Assembly: GCF_011319465.1 (NCBI RefSeq)
Contig: NZ_RCMB01000011.1
Coordinates: forward strand, 1-35,754
Source: Candidatus Nitrosotalea sp. TS
GTDB taxonomy: Archaea; Thermoproteota; Nitrososphaeria; Nitrososphaerales; Nitrosopumilaceae
Direction: 5' to 3'
DNA length: 35,754 nucleotides
This document shows, piece by piece, positions 32,915 to 35,754 of the stretch. The notes under the pieces are model-generated. The model was given only the letters and a program-made list of their open reading frames with translations. It did not search any database and had not been told where the DNA came from. Position 1 is the stretch's first letter. Each line of letters begins with the position of its first letter. Made by a program: the position numbers and the translations under genes.

Positions 32915-33802
32915 TCAATTTGGTTTTTGTTTCATCTGTTCTACGAATAGGTCTAGGCCTTGCTGTACAGTCATTGGCTTTTCCTTGAGAAGCGATGCTG
33001 CCTTTGATATATCAAGTGAAGAATCCCTTGGTCGCTTGGCAGTCCAGTTCATGTTTCCCATACTGGTTGGCCTCAATAGTTTTTTGTCAAGATTTAGCTT
33101 GTCTGCAACCATCATGGCCATGTCATATCTTGAGACTCTTGTTGCCCCTGATACGTGAAGTATTCCCTGAATTTTTCTTGAGGATATCTCAATTAACATA
33201 CGTGACAGATTTGGGACATATGTTGGAGACGTATACTGGTCGGTTATGATATCAAGTGGGATTCCTGATTTGAGATTTTCTGCAATAAATATTGGAAAAC
33301 TCTTCTTCTTTGGATGTATCCCGTACGGTGTGCTAGTTCTTGCTATACACCACTTTGTTGCAATCTCTTCTACTGCCTTTTCGCCTTCTAGCTTTGATTT
33401 GCCATAGTGATCAATGGATTCTGTGTTGTCAGACTCTATTTTCATCCCTTTTTCTCCGTCAAAGACATAATCTGTGGACACGTATACCAGAAATGCCCCT
33501 AGTTTTTTTGCTTGTTCAGCTATTACTGCAGTTGCTTTTGCGTTAATCTTTGTGGCAAGATCTTTTTGTGTTTCACATAGGTCAACATTTGTCATTGCAG
33601 CCAGGTGGATTATCACATCAGGCCTTGTGGATTCTATCACTTTGATTATACCATCGGGGCTTGTCAGGTCAAGATGCGTTGCAATTCCGTCTTCTGGTTT
33701 TGAGTTATTGTAACATGAATAGACTTGGGTGTAGGACTGCAGGAGATCCTTTATGACCTGCCTTCCGACTAATCCCGCAGAGCCTGTAACTAGAAATTTC
33801 AT
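32915..33802 (-). CDS. rmlD: dTDP-4-dehydrorhamnose reductase
   Basis: Last step of dTDP-L-rhamnose synthesis, reducing the 4-keto group with NAD(P)H. 295 aa, extended SDR. The Rossmann motif is FLVTGSAGLVGRQVIKDLLQ; active-site motifs are VYVSTDYVFDGE and HYGKSKLEGEKAV (Tyr-x3-Lys). LHVSGATRVSRYDMAMMVAD and AKRPRDSSLD match the C-terminal substrate loop. The gene is intact. A ttttaaaaac box lies about 30 nt before the start. Confidence 0.88.
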   Translation of the reverse strand: MKFLVTGSAGLVGRQVIKDLLQSYTQVYSCYNNSKPEDGIATHLDLTSPDGIIKVIESTRPDVIIHLAAMTNVDLCETQKDLATKINAKATAVIAEQAKKLGAFLVYVSTDYVFDGEKGMKIESDNTESIDHYGKSKLEGEKAVEEIATKWCIARTSTPYGIHPKKKSFPIFIAENLKSGIPLDIITDQYTSPTYVPNLSRMLIEISSRKIQGILHVSGATRVSRYDMAMMVADKLNLDKKLLRPTSMGNMNWTAKRPRDSSLDISKAASLLKEKPMTVQQGLDLFVEQMKQKPN

Positions 33803-33857
33803 ATATCATCTACACGAAAGACTTGTTTTTAAAATCAGATCATATACTTGTAATTTT

Positions 33858-34312
33858 TTACCTGAATATCTCATCCTTGTTCTTTATTACAGTATGTTCC
33901 TCCTTTTCAATACTGTTAACAAGTTGCCTTGCCTCAATTCTTGTGACTATACATCCTTGATTGCAAGCCTCAATATTCTTGGCAGCGAAAAATAACTCAT
34001 ATTGTCTTCCCTGCACAACCTATGTACGATCTTTTCGTTGCTTGCAAGCGGAATATTCCGGTTCTTTGCTATTACATAGCATTCCTTTTCTCCCTTGTCA
34101 AGTTCACTGTGTGCATACTTTAGATCCTTTAACTCGCCAGTTGTTAGTTGAGCAAACTCAGGTCCAAGCTTTTTGAGATCTATTTTTCCTTCTGCAAGTT
34201 CAACCTTTACTGATGGTGATACAATAATGGCTTCAAAAAGTTCATTTAATATATCAAGCCTATCAATTCTTGAAAAAATGCTCAGTATATCAGTATCAGC
34301 AACAAGCTTCAT
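33858..34312 (-). CDS. PIN-domain toxin (one frame change)
   Basis: The first frame gives LVADTDILSIFSRIDRLDIL, ELDKGEKECYVIAKNRNIPL and ASNEKIVHRLC, a PIN-like nuclease of the DUF3368-like kind, then stops at 33947. Shifting one base near 33955 continues CIVTRIEARQLVNSIEKEEH then TVIKNKDEIFR to a stop at 33858, giving about 150 aa. The start overlaps the antitoxin stop (ATGA). Acidic positions D6/D8 and the LDKGEKE motif are present. One missing T explains the break. Confidence 0.65.
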
Positions 34313-34635
34313 CCATACCTGCTCTTGATCTTTTCAATTGCGCTATCCATCTTTGACGCGCTTTCTGCTTCTATTATCCTCTTGATGCCGTACTCTTTTA
34401 GTCTCTCCTTGAATTCTAGTATGCTAACATCTGCAATCTCGGCAGCTTTTCCAAGAGTGACCTCGCCCTTTTTGTACAATCCGACTGCAGCTGCAAGTCT
34501 TAGGTTCTTTTTATTACTCAACATGTACCTAAGTGCATCCTTGACAACATCGGACTTGCTTGAATAATACCCTGATTTGACTAGCTCGTCTATCTCCTTT
34601 TTGACTATTTCTGGCAGGTTGTAGCTTGAAGGCAT
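34309..34635 (-). CDS. Antitoxin with ribbon-helix-helix and UPF0175-like helical part
   Basis: 108 aa. The N-terminal LPEIVKKEIDELVKSGYYSS then KSDVVKDALRYML is a clear CopG/ParD-type ribbon-helix-helix. The second half (AAVGLYKKGEVTLGKAAEIA then DVSILEFKERLKEYGI) is a UPF0175-like helical module resembling a helix-turn-helix. It overlaps the PIN gene by 4 nt. Upstream, ataactat occurs twice with a half-dozen-plus spacing (34649-34675), a possible operator. The module lies between rmlB and rmlD. Confidence 0.75.
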   Translation of the reverse strand: MPSSYNLPEIVKKEIDELVKSGYYSSKSDVVKDALRYMLSNKKNLRLAAAVGLYKKGEVTLGKAAEIADVSILEFKERLKEYGIKRIIEAESASKMDSAIEKIKSRYG

Positions 34636-34744
34636 ATGGTATATTGATAACTATTATCATAAATAACTATCGGTTCTTGCAATACGGGTTGCATCATTTC
34701 TGGCAGATCATAAAGTGGATCAATGGCTAGATGGTTTTTTCTTT

Positions 34745-35741
34745 CTACCAATGGACAGTCCAAGGTTGGGGATGTAAAGTTTTTTCATCTGCAAGCGGTT
34801 CCCACCAGCTTTTATTGTTCTGGTACCATGATACGGTTTCCTGCAAGGCCTGATCAAATTGGTATTTTGGCTTCCATCCAGTTGCCTTGATTATCTTTGA
34901 CGCATCAATTGAATACCTCTTGTCGTGTCCTGGTCTGTCTCCGACGTTTTCTATGAGGTCTAGTGATTTTTTCATTAGATTGAGAATCTTTTCAACTATG
35001 GATTTGTTTGTAATCTCGTTCCATGCAGTGATGTTGTACACCTCGCCTGACTTGCCCTTTTCAATTAATACGTCAATTGCCTGTACGTGATCCAAAACAT
35101 AGATCCAGCTTCGTATCTGGTTTCCCCCTCCATAGAGCGGGACCTTGAGGTTCTTTGTAGCACGGATTATTGTCTTGGGGATTAGTTTTTCTGGAAATTG
35201 ATTTGGTCCAAAGTTGTTTGTGCACCGAGTAGTGATGCATTTTATGCCATATGTTCTATGATATGATTCCACTAGGAGATCTGCTGATGCTTTTGTGGCC
35301 GAATATGGGTTGCTTGGCTTTAGTATATCATGTCTCTGTAAATGATTCCTTGTTTTCTGCATCTCCGTAAATCTCGTCAGTTGATACATGGATGAATAGC
35401 TTGTCGTGTCTTTCTTGCGGCTTCAATATGGAATATGTTCCTAAGACATTTGTCTCTATGAATGGTTTTGGGTTTGATATGGAACGGTCAACATGGGTTT
35501 CTGCTGCAAAGTTTACTAGTACATCTGATTCTTTTGCAAGATTTGATATTGTTTCTTGATTTCTGATATCATCTTTTATGAATGAATAATTTGGATTGTT
35601 TTCTATTTCTTTGAGATTTTGCAATGTTAGAGCCAATCGTTAGATTGTCAAGGTTTGTTATGGTATCATTTTTGGTCTTTAGGTGATTTCTGATAAATGC
35701 GCTTCCGATAAAACCTGCCCTCCACAGACTAGTAATTTCAC
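34745..35741 (-). CDS. rmlB: dTDP-glucose 4,6-dehydratase (three frame changes)
   Basis: Second step of dTDP-rhamnose synthesis. Four pieces join into about 330 aa. GTG 35741 begins MKLLVCGG, then AGFIGSAFIRNHLKTKNDTI (Rossmann), then NLKEIENNPNYSFIKDDIRN, HVDRSISNPKPFIETNVLGT, VSTDEIYGDAENKESF (catalytic Asp-Glu), then NPYSATKASADLLVESYHRT (Tyr-x3-Lys), NNFGPNQFPEKLIPKTI and RSWIYVLDH. Frames change near 35719 (G run), 35620 (A run) and 35335. Each correction is one base. The end of the gene is present; the promoter lies at or beyond the window edge. With rmlA and rmlD it gives three of the four enzymes; rmlC is not here. Confidence 0.85.
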
Positions 35742-35754
35742 ATATTGAAGAATC

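Noticed and set aside
1-35754. CRISPR array, rRNA genes, replication origin
   Set aside because: I saw no regularly spaced direct repeats, no rRNA-like conserved stretches and no origin-like repeat cluster with cdc6.

Overview
The window looks like chromosomal DNA of an ammonia-oxidising archaeon (Nitrososphaeria, formerly Thaumarchaeota), most likely a Nitrosopumilales relative. The evidence is a very large S-layer protein whose N-terminus resembles those of Nitrosopumilus-type archaea, the gene set heme A synthase / tandem cupredoxin / CoxI / split CoxII, a tRNA-Lys(CTT) with a canonical archaeal intron, TATA-type boxes (TTTAAA-like) about 25-35 nt before many starts with almost no Shine-Dalgarno sites, and several VapBC/RelBE toxin-antitoxin modules. 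Placement at genus level is inference only.

Layout. 1-3.5 kb: end of a glycosyltransferase, a small hypothetical gene, aspartate kinase, a small membrane protein and a branched-chain aminotransferase. 3.5-4.5 kb: two tiny zinc-binding proteins and a secreted Ig-like protein. 4.5-8.2 kb: an accessory zone at tRNA-Lys, with a RelBE-like module, a polysaccharide deacetylase plus sugar acetyltransferase pair, partial copies of the tRNA 3' end bounding both, and a decayed tnpB. 8.2-9.6 kb: an SRPBCC protein and a secreted protein. 9.6-13.5 kb: terminal oxidase operon on the minus strand. 13.5-14.9 kb: a secreted protein of unknown function and a transposase remnant. 15.0-20.7 kb: S-layer gene. 20.9-23.2 kb: GT2 glycosyltransferase and a FAD oxidoreductase. 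23.3-24.6 kb: an insertion carrying only tnpB, framed by 25-bp terminal inverted repeats and an 8-bp target duplication. 24.7-29.4 kb: secreted proteins, an unknown gene pair, VapBC, a histidine kinase and a small Cys-rich protein. 29.6-30.5 kb: a ferredoxin-NADP-reductase-like flavoprotein. 30.5-35.75 kb: dTDP-rhamnose genes (rmlA, rmlD, rmlB; no rmlC here) interleaved with three toxin-antitoxin loci and a cysC fragment.

Functional links. The oxidase operon carries the catalytic subunits, a copper protein plausibly delivering electrons, and the enzyme making heme A. The rml genes, the GT2 enzyme and the deacetylase/acetyltransferase pair fit cell-surface glycan synthesis, probably decorating the S-layer and the sequon-rich secreted proteins. 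Mobile DNA and toxin-antitoxin modules sit at gene 3' ends, including that of the tRNA.

Caution. About 20 single-base frame changes interrupt otherwise conserved genes (lysC, ilvE, S-layer, histidine kinase, flavoprotein, rmlB and others). Several lie exactly in homopolymers. The simplest reading is residual indel error in the assembly, so I annotate these as single genes spanning the breaks. The first tnpB and the transposase tail carry enough damage to be real pseudogenes.
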